Shown: positions 1-8,448, numbered from the stretch's first letter. The stretch is DNA of 23,314 nucleotides from Ligaoa zhengdingensis (GCF_014384885.1 NZ_JACRST010000027.1:1-23314); one strand, 5' to 3'. Made by a program: numbers and translations. Notes: generated by a model from the sequence alone, not told the origin.

Positions 1-3000
1 TCGGTGTTCAGCTCATACCGCAGCCCGTCTATCGCCGCTTGCAGCTCGTCGCTCGCCGTCTGCACTTCCTCTGCGGTCGCGTCTTTGTCCTCCATCACGC
101 GGTTCGCTTCCTCCAGCGCCGCCTCCAGCGCTGCCCAGCTCGCCGCGGTGTACGCGCCTTCCTCGTACTGGCCCGCCGCTTCGATTAGATCTTTCAACGC
201 CGTTTTGTCAACTGCGCTTTGCAGGACGATCGCGGGCACGGTGACATCGCCGTCGGTCACGGTGATCTCTTTGACCGGCGCGGTATACTGCGCGGTGGAA
301 ACCACCTTGATGACCAGGCTGCCGGGCGCGACGTTCTCAAAGCGGTACGCACCCGCCGCATCAGTCTGCGTGGTGGCCGCCGGCTCAGCGGACACCGACT
401 CGCCGGTTACACGGTAGAGCTCCACGCCGATGCCCTCGACCGGGATATCCAACGCGCCCGCATCGACCGTACCGGACAGGGTGTAGGTATCGATGTCGGT
501 CACCTCGAGGTTTGCGGCCACCGAAATCCCGCTTCCAGCGATCTCGCCAAAAACCGTGTAGGCACCCGGTTGCCCGTAGGTGACGGGGTTGGTTGTCCAG
601 GTCACCGGCAGTTCCCTGGAGGCGCCGCCCGCGAACCGGACGGTCGCCCACCCGGGCAGGGTGATCGCCTCGCCGACGCGGCCGGTCAGGCTGATCGCCT
701 CCGCCGAGACGGCCTTTCCGCCATACACCTCGAGCTCCCAGATGCTCGCCCAGTTCTGCTGCGCGCCCAAAACCCGGATACGAACATAGCGCCCAAACGC
801 CGCGCCCTCGTCCAGCGCTTCGGACATCGCCTGGGTGTTGGCGCTGCGGTCGGCGTAGGTGGTCCACTCCTGGTTGTCGAGCGAGGTCTCCAGCACATAC
901 TGGTACTGCGCGCTCATCTCGAACACGGTGTTGACGCCGGTGATGCACCAGACATCGCCCAGATCGACCGACAGCCACTGGGGCATGGACGGCCCATTAG
1001 CCGCCCAGCGGGTGCTGCGGTCGCTATCCACAGCCTTAGCCGCGCTGTAATCGCCGTTAAAGGTGCTGGACGCGTCCGCCTGCTTACCCAGTGCCAGGTT
1101 GTCGGCGAGACCCTTCTCCGCGATCGACAGGTTGGCGGTGACAGGCAATCCGATCCCGGCGATCTCGCCGTTGACAGTGTATTCACCGGCCGCATCGAAC
1201 GAGACGGCCGCCTGTTCCCAAATGATCGGAAGCTGCTTGACGACGCCGCCGTCGAACTCCAGCTCGATGGTTTCGGGCAGGCTGACCGGCTCGTACACCA
1301 GCCCGGAGAGCACAAACGGCTCATAGGCCGGTATCTCGCCGCCGTACACCTCGAACTCCCAGATGCTCGCCCAGTAGCCCTGCGTACCGTCAGCGGTGAA
1401 GCGGATGCGCACATAGCGGCCCACAGCCGCGCCCTCGGCGTTCTTGCTCGAGAGCTCCTCGGTGTTGGCGCTGTAGTCCGCAAAGGTCTTCCACGTGAGG
1501 TTATCGTCCGAATACTCCAGCACGAACTGGTAGGGGGCGCTCATCTCGAACACGGTGTTCACATAGTTGATGAAGTAGTTGCCGCCCAAGTCAACCGTCA
1601 GCGACTGCGGCATGGACGAGCCATCCGCCGCCCAGCGGGTGTTGCGGTCGCCGTCCACCGCGCTGGACGCGAGGTAACCCGGCGCCCCGCGGTATTCGCT
1701 GGACGCGCTCGCGGTCTTGCCCAGGGCGAGGTTGTCCTTAAAGTCGTTGGGTTCGGCGCTCTGGGGCTTCTCCAGCAGGTCGTAGCGGCCGGCCGGTGCG
1801 CCGAAGACCGGCGTGCCCTGCTCGTCAAAGCTGATCCTTTGCAGGCAGGGGTAGCGTCGATCGTCGTTCTGGTTGGTCAGGCTGGCGTGATACACCAGGT
1901 AGACCTCCTCACCGTCGGGCGTGGTGGTGAAGCTGTTGTGCCCCGTGGACCACAGGCCGTTCGCTGCGCTGCGCTGGAACACTGGCTCCGCGGACTTGGT
2001 CCAGTTGGACGCATCCATCGGATCGGCCGCGCTGTCGCAGGTAAGCATGCCCAAACGGTAATACTGGGTGTGGCAGTAGCTGCCCGAATAGGTGACGAAG
2101 GTCTTGCCGCCGCGCTGTAGCACCGCAGGGCCCTCGTTGGTCTTGTAGCCGATGTCCGATTCGCCCGCCGAGCCAAACTGCTCCCAGTCGTATTCCGACT
2201 CGGAGAGCACGGTGATGCCGCCGGTGAGGGTCCAGGGGTTCTCCATCTCGGAGATCACAACCGTCTGGCGGATGGTGGTGTCGGAGGGATCCTTCTCGGG
2301 CAACTTCCACAGGCACCAAATGTAGTAAAGTTTACCGTTCTGGCGCAGGATGGTGCCGTCGATCTGCTCCACATCCTGATAACCTTCGGCGTAGATGGCG
2401 CCCTTATTCTCCCACGCGCCCTCCATCGGGTTGGCGCTGGTGTTCTCCAGCACATAGCCGCGCATCCCGCCGCTGTAATAGACATACCACGCGCCGTCGA
2501 TATAGTGGATCTCGGGCGCCCAGATGTCGCGGCCTGGGGTAGGCTCTGCGATCAGCTTCTTTTCGCCGTAGCGGAACACGTCTGCCATATTGCGGCTGCG
2601 GTAGAGGTACAGCTTGGTGCTGCTGCCATCCGCAGCGATGTTGGTCGCCATGCCGTAGTAGTAGCCATCCAGTTCATGGTAATAGATGTAGGGATCGGGG
2701 TACTCCTGATCCATCGCAATCGGGTTGGAATATCCCGTCTCCTCGTCCTCGCTCACCCGCACCAGCAGGAACCGCTGGTTGCTGGTGACGTTGTCGGTGT
2801 ACTGCGAGATGTTCCCGCCTTCCGCCTTGCTGAAACCGTCCACATCCAGCACGCGGCCGCTGCACTGGGCGATAAATTTGAAGGTGCCGTCGCCGTTCTC
2901 ATCAATCTGCCACAGCTCGCCCGCGGTGCCGTCATCTTCCCAGATGTGCACGTTGGCGTTGTAAGCGGAGGAGCCTGCCACCCCCATCAGCTTGCCGCTA

Positions 3001-6000
3001 CCCATATTTTGCAACTTGTACCAGCCGTCCGGCCCCTCGAGAACCTTCCACTGCTGGGACGGTGCGCCCGTATCGGTCTGCTGCACGATGTTGGAGCCGT
3101 TCGAGGTTCCTGCGTCGGCCACGCCGACCACCTTGCCGCTGTTGTAATTGATAATTTTATACACCCCACCGACTTCGAACTGGGTCTGGGGGCGGGTTTC
3201 GTCGAACGCCTCGGAAACGACTGAGAAGTTATCTGCCGACACGACCGCGCCGTAGGCGCGCACACCCACACTGCCCTGGCGGTAGTCGCTGTCGCGCGCG
3301 ATCACAACCGGGTTCTCCATGTCATCCACATACGCGGCGATGTTGGTTCCGTTGGCCACCACCTTGACATGGTAGGTCTGGCCCGCCTTGACTGGGAAGG
3401 GGACGGTGCTCATCACCTTCCAGCCGTCCGAGAACTTGCCCAGAACCGCCCGGCCGGTGCCCGCGTCGAGGCCGAAGTAGTAGCCGCAGAGCGCGTCCGG
3501 GGCGGGATATGCCAAGGTGGCGCGGAACAGAAGCGCCCCACCCTCGCGCTGGATCGACGACGCGGTTAGGTCGGCCTCCAGGGTAAAGTCCGCGAGCATC
3601 GCGTCCTTGAGCAGGATCTTGCTGCCCAGCACCATGTCGCTGGACACCGCACGGCCGTCCTCAACCGTCCACTGGCCGCCGTAGGCGACCCAGCGCTCGT
3701 CAAAGCTGCCGCTGTCAAAGCTGTCGGAAAACTCCTTCAGCGCGGAGTAGCCCACCGGGGTGGTGTAATCGTTGGGAACCCCGAAGTTGGGGGTGCCGTC
3801 CTCGTTCCAGGTGAACTCCTGCATGCGCACGTCGCGCTTGTTGGTGGCGTACGCGCGGCTGGCCGGCGGCGCGTCGTAGCCGTGGTAAACGATGTAATCG
3901 ACGCCGGTGTCGCTGTTGTACACCATGCAGTGGTGGCCCACGCCGTAGGCGCTGTTTTCCGCGCTCTCAGTAAACACCGGTTCGGACGATTTCACCCAGT
4001 TGTCCGGGTTCATGAAGTCGGCTGTCTCATCGATGGTGAGCATACCCAGCTTGTAGTGCCGCGACCAGCAGGTGCTGCCCGAATAGGTGAGGAACACCCT
4101 GCCGTTCCGGTAGAGCACCTCCGGGCCCTCGTTGACGCTCAGCGCGCTGTCCGGGGTGCCCCAACGCTCCCAATCGTAGGTGGGGCGGCTGATAATCTGG
4201 AGGGAGCCCTCCTTGTAGTTGAGGGGATCGGTCATCTCATAGATGCCGAGATCCTGCACGTCGCCCAGGTCGTCGCTGCGCTGGATGATCGAGTTGACGA
4301 AGTAGAGCTGGTTGTCCGACGGGTCGTCGGGGTTGTTGCGCTTTTCCACCAGCACGCCGTCGATCTGCCAGTCGCTGGTCTGGCCGCCCATCCTGCCGCG
4401 GTAGACGAACGGGTCGTCCGGGCTCGCGCCGCCCTCCATCGCATACATCTTATGGCTGACGCCGCTCTCCTCGGCGGTGAAGTAGATATACCACTTCCCG
4501 GTTTTCTCCACATACTGGAGCTCGGGCGCCCACAGGGTGACGGGCAGCAACCCGGCCGCCGTGGCCTCCTGGGTGCTGAACACCACGCGGCATTCGCCTG
4601 CGGCCACGCTGAACAGGTCGGGGGATTTATAAATCACAATCTCGCTGCTGCCGCGCATCTTGACATAGTAGTAATTGCCGTCGTGGTAGACGACCGACGG
4701 GTCGGCGGTGCCCTCGCTGGTCACGGCCGGCGCGATCGGGTTGTACACCGGCTCGGTGCCCTGGGGCTTCACCTCGCCACCCTCCACGAAGTCCGCGCGC
4801 ACGGTCAGGGCCTCGCGCACGTCGGTGGCGGTGTACTGCTGGGAGGCGCTGAGCGCAACCGGCTGGCCGTTGACATACGCCTGGCCTACCTTATATCCGC
4901 TGTCCGGCCGGAAGGTGAAGGTGACGCTGCCGCCCGGGTAAACCTTGCCGTCCGCCGCGTTGGAGGTGATCGTACCGTTGACGCCCGGCTCAATCGTCAC
5001 ATCCAGCGCCTCGCCCGGCTCTTCGCCAAACACCCGCAGCTCGCGCACGCTCGCAAAGTCCACGCCCTTGAGCTGCGCCTCGGTGATGGTCATGCGGACA
5101 TAGCGCGCCACCGCCGGCAGCTCCGCCGTATCCACCCAAGTGTCGGCGAGGAGGGTGTTTTCGGTGCGGTCCGCAAAGGGCTGCCACGCGCTGCCGTCGA
5201 CGGAAGTCTCCAGCTTGTAGCGCAGGTAGCGCCCGCTCAGTTCAAATTCGCTCTCCACGCCGTTCACCGCGTAGACCCCGCCCAGATCCACGGTGAGGGT
5301 CTGCGGCATGGCGTTTCCGCTGGCCGCCCAGCGGGTGTCGGGGTCGCCGTCCACCGCCTTGGACGCGGCGTAATCGCCGCTGAACACGGTGGAGGCGGTG
5401 GCAGCCTTGCCCTGGGCCAGATTGGCCTGACGCGACGGCAGTTTGACCGCGATGGGCGCGGTATCCGCCGAACCGTCCGCCCCCGAGATGGTCAACACGA
5501 CCTCGACGGAGGTGGTGTATTCGGGCAGGGAGATCGCGCCGTCCGCACCGATCAGCGCGGCGTCGCCCGAGGATTTGACCGACGCGGTGAAGCCGTTGGG
5601 CAGGGTGGGCAGGACAAGCTCCGTATCGCCCTGCGCGGGCGCCGCGAGCTCCCGGATGCTCCCCGCCACCTGCGCCGCGGTGATGCCGTCCTCCCAGCCG
5701 TATACCTGGAATTCGCAGATGCTCGAGAGGAAGCCGCCGCTGCCGGTGTGGCTCCTGGGGCTGATTCTGACGTAACGCGCCTCGGTGAGGCCCTCGCCGC
5801 GGTCGATCGGCGCGCCGCTCACTGCGGCGTCGCCCGAGCGGTCGGCGTAGGAAGCCCAGCTCTGGCCGTCCGCCGAGGTCTCAATCGTATAGCTGTAGCG
5901 CTGGGCCGACAGCTCAAAGTAGGTACGGACGCCGGAGATCACGCACTGTTTCCCCAGGTCCACCGTGAGGCACTCGCCCGCGCCGAAGTTTTTGGCTGCC

Positions 6001-7286
6001 CAGCGGGTGTTGAGCCGCCCGTCTATAGCCGCGGCAGCGCTGTAGTTTGCCGCCCACTCGGAGGAGGCCGACGCGGACGCGCCCTCGCGCTGCGCGAGGT
6101 TGCTCTCGCCGTTCTCCCACACCGGCTGCAACCGGCCCTGCTCATCGACTTCCATCTTGAGCGCCGCGGGACGACCGTCCAGCGGGGTGTAGTGATCCCA
6201 CGAACCCGCGCTGCCAAAGAAGGTGGACCAAAGCTGGCCCTCGCGGTCGAAGAAGAAGTTGTTGTGGCCGCCGCTGCGCACCGCCAGGTGCCAGTTGTCG
6301 TAGGGACCCAGGATGCTGTCCGAAACCGCTACCATGCAGTCGTAGGTAAGCTGATCCATCGCGGGCACGGCGAGACCGTTATCCTGCGCGTAGCGGATAT
6401 CCGCGGCGACCAGGTCGTCGCTGTTGGTGTTGAACTCCGCGCAGCTCAGGTAGTATTTGCCGTCGATTTTGGTCAGGTACACCCCTTCAAAGCCGACATG
6501 CTCGTAGTCGTACTTGTCCGGATTGTTCTGCGAGGTGGGCGAGGTGCTCGCGGGCACCCCCAACAGTATGGGTTCGCTCAAAAAGCGCACTTCGTCGTTG
6601 CCCTGGGCGTCTTGCAGGCTGATCTCGGCGATCATGCCGTCCTGCCACAGGTAGTAGAGCCTGCCATCGTCGTCCTCAAAGAAGCTGCCGTCGATGTTGA
6701 AGCGCTCGCTGCCGACCACTTCGTTATCCGTCAGCTCGACATAGGGCCCTTCGGGGTTGCCAGTGGTACTCTTGAGGATGCCGTTGCCGCCCCGGTTGGT
6801 CGAGTAGGTCATATAATAGTTGCCGTACTTCTCAATGTAGTGGAATTCCGGCGCCCAGCAGGCTACCTCGTCGTTGTCGCCGAGCGCCCATTTAGAGTCG
6901 CGGATGTTCCACACCACGCCGAGGTCCTCCCAATTCTTCATATCCCTGGAGCGCCACATGCGCACCCCCTCGGTGTTGGAGAACCAGGTGGGGTATCCGG
7001 TGGTGCCCACCAGGTAGTAGTAGTCGCCGCCCCGCTGCACCGACGCGGGTATGTACTGGATAAAGGTGTCGCGCACCGGGAAATCGAACAGCGCGCTGAA
7101 ATCGAGCGGCAGATAGCCGCCGTCCCCCTTCCACTCCATGCGGCCCCATTCGGGCTTGCTGACGCCCTCTGGCACCGATGGATGCTCTGCGGTATAAGCG
7201 CTGGCCGTCACAGCCGCCGCCAGATTCGCCGCAATCATGGTGACCGCGAGGAAGCTCGCCACCACAGCTCTAAGACTCCTTCTCAT
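1..7286 (-). CDS. Giant secreted multimodular glycoside hydrolase with three GH43 domains (3' end outside window)
   Basis: The frame stays open from ATG (7284-7286; SD AAAGGA 8 nt upstream) to the window edge, 2428 codons with no stop. Residues 1-30 form a signal peptide (basic start, hydrophobic core, TASA cleavage site). Approximate order: GH43 45-385; F5/8C 394-528; bacterial Ig-like 530-617; F5/8C 620-755; InlB-type B-repeat 758-836; GH43 850-1182; LamG/DUF1080-like 1187-1354; ricin-B lectin 1368-1511; GH43 1520-1830; F5/8C 1851-1984; Big_4-like 1986-2061; F5/8C 2063-2193; Big_4-like 2194-2266; carboxypeptidase-regulatory-like 2266-2357; FIVAR 2358-2426. Each propeller has a plausible GH43 triad: D73/D199/E267, D862/D976/E1053, D1531/D1643/E1718. 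GH43 enzymes are inverting arabinofuranosidases, xylosidases, arabinanases or galactosidases; the substrate cannot be fixed here. FIVAR and Ig modules suggest a cell-surface protein, so the missing C-terminus may hold a wall anchor. Likely monocistronic. Confidence 0.9.
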   Translation of the reverse strand, partial: MRRSLRAVVASFLAVTMIAANLAAAVTASAYTAEHPSVPEGVSKPEWGRMEWKGDGGYLPLDFSALFDFPVRDTFIQYIPASVQRGGDYYYLVGTTGYPTWFSNTEGVRMWRSRDMKNWEDLGVVWNIRDSKWALGDNDEVACWAPEFHYIEKYGNYYMTYSTNRGGNGILKSTTGNPEGPYVELTDNEVVGSERFNIDGSFFEDDDGRLYYLWQDGMIAEISLQDAQGNDEVRFLSEPILLGVPASTSPTSQNNPDKYDYEHVGFEGVYLTKIDGKYYLSCAEFNTNSDDLVAADIRYAQDNGLAVPAMDQLTYDCMVAVSDSILGPYDNWHLAVRSGGHNNFFFDREGQLWSTFFGSAGSWDHYTPLDGRPAALKMEVDEQGRLQPVWENGESNLAQREGASASASSEWAANYSAAAAIDGRLNTRWAAKNFGAGECLTVDLGKQCVISGVRTYFELSAQRYSYTIETSADGQSWASYADRSGDAAVSGAPIDRGEGLTEARYVRISPRSHTGSGGFLSSICEFQVYGWEDGITAAQVAGSIRELAAPAQGDTELVLPTLPNGFTASVKSSGDAALIGADGAISLPEYTTSVEVVLTISGADGSADTAPIAVKLPSRQANLAQGKAATASTVFSGDYAASKAVDGDPDTRWAASGNAMPQTLTVDLGGVYAVNGVESEFELSGRYLRYKLETSVDGSAWQPFADRTENTLLADTWVDTAELPAVARYVRMTITEAQLKGVDFASVRELRVFGEEPGEALDVTIEPGVNGTITSNAADGKVYPGGSVTFTFRPDSGYKVGQAYVNGQPVALSASQQYTATDVREALTVRADFVEGGEVKPQGTEPVYNPIAPAVTSEGTADPSVVYHDGNYYYVKMRGSSEIVIYKSPDLFSVAAGECRVVFSTQEATAAGLLPVTLWAPELQYVEKTGKWYIYFTAEESGVSHKMYAMEGGASPDDPFVYRGRMGGQTSDWQIDGVLVEKRNNPDDPSDNQLYFVNSIIQRSDDLGDVQDLGIYEMTDPLNYKEGSLQIISRPTYDWERWGTPDSALSVNEGPEVLYRNGRVFLTYSGSTCWSRHYKLGMLTIDETADFMNPDNWVKSSEPVFTESAENSAYGVGHHCMVYNSDTGVDYIVYHGYDAPPASRAYATNKRDVRMQEFTWNEDGTPNFGVPNDYTTPVGYSALKEFSDSFDSGSFDERWVAYGGQWTVEDGRAVSSDMVLGSKILLKDAMLADFTLEADLTASSIQREGGALLFRATLAYPAPDALCGYYFGLDAGTGRAVLGKFSDGWKVMSTVPFPVKAGQTYHVKVVANGTNIAAYVDDMENPVVIARDSDYRQGSVGVRAYGAVVSADNFSVVSEAFDETRPQTQFEVGGVYKIINYNSGKVVGVADAGTSNGSNIVQQTDTGAPSQQWKVLEGPDGWYKLQNMGSGKLMGVAGSSAYNANVHIWEDDGTAGELWQIDENGDGTFKFIAQCSGRVLDVDGFSKAEGGNISQYTDNVTSNQRFLLVRVSEDEETGYSNPIAMDQEYPDPYIYYHELDGYYYGMATNIAADGSSTKLYLYRSRNMADVFRYGEKKLIAEPTPGRDIWAPEIHYIDGAWYVYYSGGMRGYVLENTSANPMEGAWENKGAIYAEGYQDVEQIDGTILRQNGKLYYIWCLWKLPEKDPSDTTIRQTVVISEMENPWTLTGGITVLSESEYDWEQFGSAGESDIGYKTNEGPAVLQRGGKTFVTYSGSYCHTQYYRLGMLTCDSAADPMDASNWTKSAEPVFQRSAANGLWSTGHNSFTTTPDGEEVYLVYHASLTNQNDDRRYPCLQRISFDEQGTPVFGAPAGRYDLLEKPQSAEPNDFKDNLALGKTASASSEYRGAPGYLASSAVDGDRNTRWAADGSSMPQSLTVDLGGNYFINYVNTVFEMSAPYQFVLEYSDDNLTWKTFADYSANTEELSSKNAEGAAVGRYVRIRFTADGTQGYWASIWEFEVYGGEIPAYEPFVLSGLVYEPVSLPETIELEFDGGVVKQLPIIWEQAAVSFDAAGEYTVNGEIAGIGLPVTANLSIAEKGLADNLALGKQADASSTFNGDYSAAKAVDSDRSTRWAANGPSMPQWLSVDLGDVWCITGVNTVFEMSAQYQYVLETSLDNQEWTTYADRSANTQAMSEALDEGAAFGRYVRIRVLGAQQNWASIWELEVYGGKAVSAEAISLTGRVGEAITLPGWATVRFAGGASRELPVTWTTNPVTYGQPGAYTVFGEIAGSGISVAANLEVTDIDTYTLSGTVDAGALDIPVEGIGVELYRVTGESVSAEPAATTQTDAAGAYRFENVAPGSLVIKVVSTAQYTAPVKEITVTDGDVTVPAIVLQSAVDKTALKDLIEAAGQYEEGAYTAASWAALEAALEEANRVMEDKDATAEEVQTASDELQAAIDGLRYELNT

Positions 7287-7316
7287 CGGATCAATCCTTT
7301 CTTTTTTCATTCTCAG

Positions 7317-7324
7317 AAACGTTT
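7317..7324. promoter_or_regulatory. cre/LacI-type operator candidate upstream of the GH43 gene
   Basis: The 8-bp palindrome AAACGTTT sits in the 5' leader of the GH43 gene. Read on the minus strand with flanks it is TGCAAACGTTTCTG, close to the CcpA cre consensus (TGWAARCGYTWNCW, three mismatches) and to LacI/GalR operators in general. That would fit carbon control of a glycan-degrading enzyme. No matching -35/-10 pair was convincing; an AT-rich stretch (7381-7400) and a TTAAAAT-like element (near 7355-7361) lie upstream. Confidence 0.4.
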
Positions 7325-7463
7325 GCACCATTTGATCCTAACAAAACCCATAACACCATTTTAACACAGCGCAGTTCAGGAGTATTTACAATTTTTTAAT
7401 TGATATGGGTGGTTTTTTAGCACGGTTTGCCGGTTGTACAGCTCTTTGCAGCAGCCCGGCTGT

Positions 7464-7506
7464 AAACAACAAAAACCAGGCCGCTGGCATGAGTACCGGC
7501 GGCCTG
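7464..7506 (-). terminator. Terminator-like hairpin read on the minus strand
   Basis: CAGGCCGC (7477-7484) pairs perfectly with GCGGCCTG (7499-7506). On the minus strand the stem is followed by GGTTTTTGTTGTTT. No minus-strand gene lies just upstream, so its client is unclear. It may stop antisense reading out of the repeat region into the GH43 promoter. Confidence 0.35.
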
Positions 7507-7520
7507 CTTTATGATGTTAT

Positions 7521-7676
7521 CGGCTTCGGGCGCAGCACCCCGCGCCTTAGCAAGTGTTTTCTTCGGCATTGTCCCCAGGGGCATCCTTGGGCGGGGTTGG
7601 CACTTAGCTGTGCAGCTAGGGCACTGTGTTTTGCGCACTGCCGTGCGGTTGCCTCGGCATTGCCCCCGCACGACCA
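7521..7676 (+). repeat. GC-rich intergenic repeat, copy R1
   Basis: Non-coding, GC-rich block ending just before ncRNA copy A. It shares long near-identical segments with the arms at 21760-22098 and 22611-22848: the CGCCTTAGCAAGTG element, a TCGGCATTG..CCCAGGGGCATCC hairpin element (7562-7598, about 36 of 38 nt like the later copies), and CACTGTGTTTTGCGCACTG (7622-7640). Positions 7590-7613 (24 nt) are identical to 8542-8565. Open frames across it have no SD and look like no known protein. Confidence 0.7.
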
Positions 7677-7684
7677 CAAAACCC

Positions 7685-7713
7685 TTTAATTTTCCCCCAA
7701 TTTAACCTATCAT
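7685..7713 (+). promoter_or_regulatory. Sigma-A type promoter of ncRNA copy A
   Basis: -35 TTTAAT (7685-7690), 17-bp spacer, -10 TATCAT (7708-7713). The end of the spacer and the -10 (TTTAACCTATCAT) closely match promoter C (TCTAACCTATAAT), so the promoter is conserved along with the RNA. Confidence 0.65.
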
Positions 7714-7719
7714 GGTAAC

Positions 7720-7991
7720 AGGTATAAAAACGTAAAGCGGGCCCAGAGGTTGGAACCCCTAAGCCCGCTTGGGAGAATGATTCTCCACATACGACGGTTT
7801 ACACCGCACTTTGCCTTATGATTATACCCGATTTTCATTTGTAATGATACCAGATTTTCACATCAAAGTCAAGTCAAATTATCTCCGTCGTTCCCTGCCG
7901 ATAACTGTCGAGGGCTGTGAAAACCTTGTATGTCAGGCCGGCCTGCGTTCGCACCTTGAAACTTTCCGGGGCCGCGGGGCGGGGGGTTTTC
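7720..7991 (+). ncRNA. Structured non-coding RNA, copy A of a three-copy family
   Basis: Start is set about 7 nt after the -10; the 3' end is uncertain. The core is a four-helix junction. P1 GUAAAG/CUUUGC (7732-7737/7809-7814) closes three hairpins: P2 GCGGGC/GCCCGC (7737-7742/7763-7768) with an inner stem; P3 GGAGAA/UUCUCC (7772-7777/7781-7786); P4 CGGU/ACCG with loop UUAC (7795-7798/7803-7806). Downstream are the conserved element at 7820-7835, a stem UUUUCACA/UGUGAAAA (7855-7862/7916-7923) and the conserved AGGC-hairpin module at 7927-7954. Compared with copies B and C the helices keep pairing while bases change (P1 A-U versus G-C, P2 G-C versus A-U), which supports a functional RNA. No clear intrinsic terminator precedes promoter B, so A could read through into B. 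Not recognised as a known class. Confidence 0.7.
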
Positions 7992-8027
7992 TCTTCCCTT
8001 CCTGTCCCGCGCGGTTATCGCGCAAAA

Positions 8028-8034
8028 TTCGACA
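8028..8034 (-). promoter_or_regulatory. Spo0A-box candidate just upstream of promoter B
   Basis: TTCGACA on the plus strand is TGTCGAA on the minus strand, preceded by TTT. This matches the Spo0A '0A box' core and lies 6 bp upstream of the -35 of ncRNA copy B. A seven-base match can arise by chance. Confidence 0.3.
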
Positions 8035-8040
8035 AAACAC

Positions 8041-8069
8041 TTGCTTTTTTGGCAAAGATACCCTATAAT
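8041..8069 (+). promoter_or_regulatory. Sigma-A type promoter of ncRNA copy B
   Basis: -35 TTGCTT (8041-8046), 17-bp spacer, -10 TATAAT (8064-8069). A near-consensus promoter with no protein gene behind it. Confidence 0.75.
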
Positions 8070-8075
8070 AAACTC

Positions 8076-8392
8076 AAGGCGCAAAAAGCGCAAGGCAGGC
8101 CCAGGGGTAGCAGCCCCTGCGCCCTGCATATGAGCCCTGCACTCATACACTGCGGCAACAGCCGCGCCCTGCAACCGACATTATACAACATTTTTCCCCC
8201 GCTGTAAAGGAGTCAGCGATGTGCCTACACATATCAACGTGCATATCATCCGTGCCTTGCAAGTCGAAGATGGATATGCGTTCCACACACGGGGAGGATG
8301 TGCCGCGCTGTATTTGCAGGCGGCCTGCGTTGCACGAATGAAGGGGAAACATTCGGGGTGCTGTATGAGTAAAAACATACAGCGCCCTTTTT
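8076..8392 (+). ncRNA. Structured non-coding RNA, copy B, complete with terminator
   Basis: The most complete copy, about 317 nt from inferred start to the first terminator. P1 GCAAGG/CCCUGC (8090-8095/8167-8172, one mismatch) spans 83 nt, the same as copy A. Inside are P2 (8096-8100/8121-8126) with inner stem CAGGGG/CCCCUG (8102-8107/8114-8119), P3 AUGAG/CUCAU (8130-8134/8142-8146) and P4 GCGGC/GCCGC with loop AACA (8152-8156/8161-8165). The primary sequence of P3 and P4 differs completely from A and C, yet both helices are kept. The 3' part has the AUUAUAC element (8176-8195) and the AGGC-hairpin module (8309-8335). A GTG frame starting at 8221 behind an AAAGGAG could be read inside the RNA, but its product resembles nothing and overlaps the RNA elements. 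Confidence 0.75.
8356..8392 (+). terminator. Intrinsic terminator of ncRNA copy B
   Basis: GGGTGCTGTATG (8356-8367) pairs with CATACAGCGCCC (8376-8387) over 12 bp including one G-U, and is followed by TTTTT (8388-8392). Confidence 0.8.
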
Positions 8393-8408
8393 GCGTCTTC
8401 AAAACAGA

Positions 8409-8448
8409 AGCCGGGCGGGATGGCATTATCATCCCCGCCCGGCTTTTT
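8409..8448. terminator. Second, possibly bidirectional intrinsic terminator
   Basis: The arms AGCCGGGCGGGATG (from 8409) and CATCCCCGCCCGGCT (8430-8444) form a stem with one bulged G, followed by TTTTT on the plus strand. It backs up the terminator at 8356-8392. On the minus strand it is followed by TTCTGTTTT and could end the CBM9-like gene transcript about 170 nt after that gene's stop. Confidence 0.75.

Noticed and set aside
3882..7364. Very long plus-strand open frame (about 1160 codons)
   Set aside because: It is antisense to the GH43 gene. Its product is Val/Ala/Gly/Arg/His-rich without domains, and no SD precedes it. Such frames arise because antisense stops are rare in GC-rich genes.
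7405..7705. Overlapping short open frames on both strands
   Set aside because: They lie in the GC-rich repeat with similar low-complexity products at every repeat copy; no SD.
7732..7814. tRNA-like cloverleaf in ncRNA core
   Set aside because: Helix lengths differ from tRNA. There is no T-loop consensus, no anticodon arm of normal size and no CCA end.
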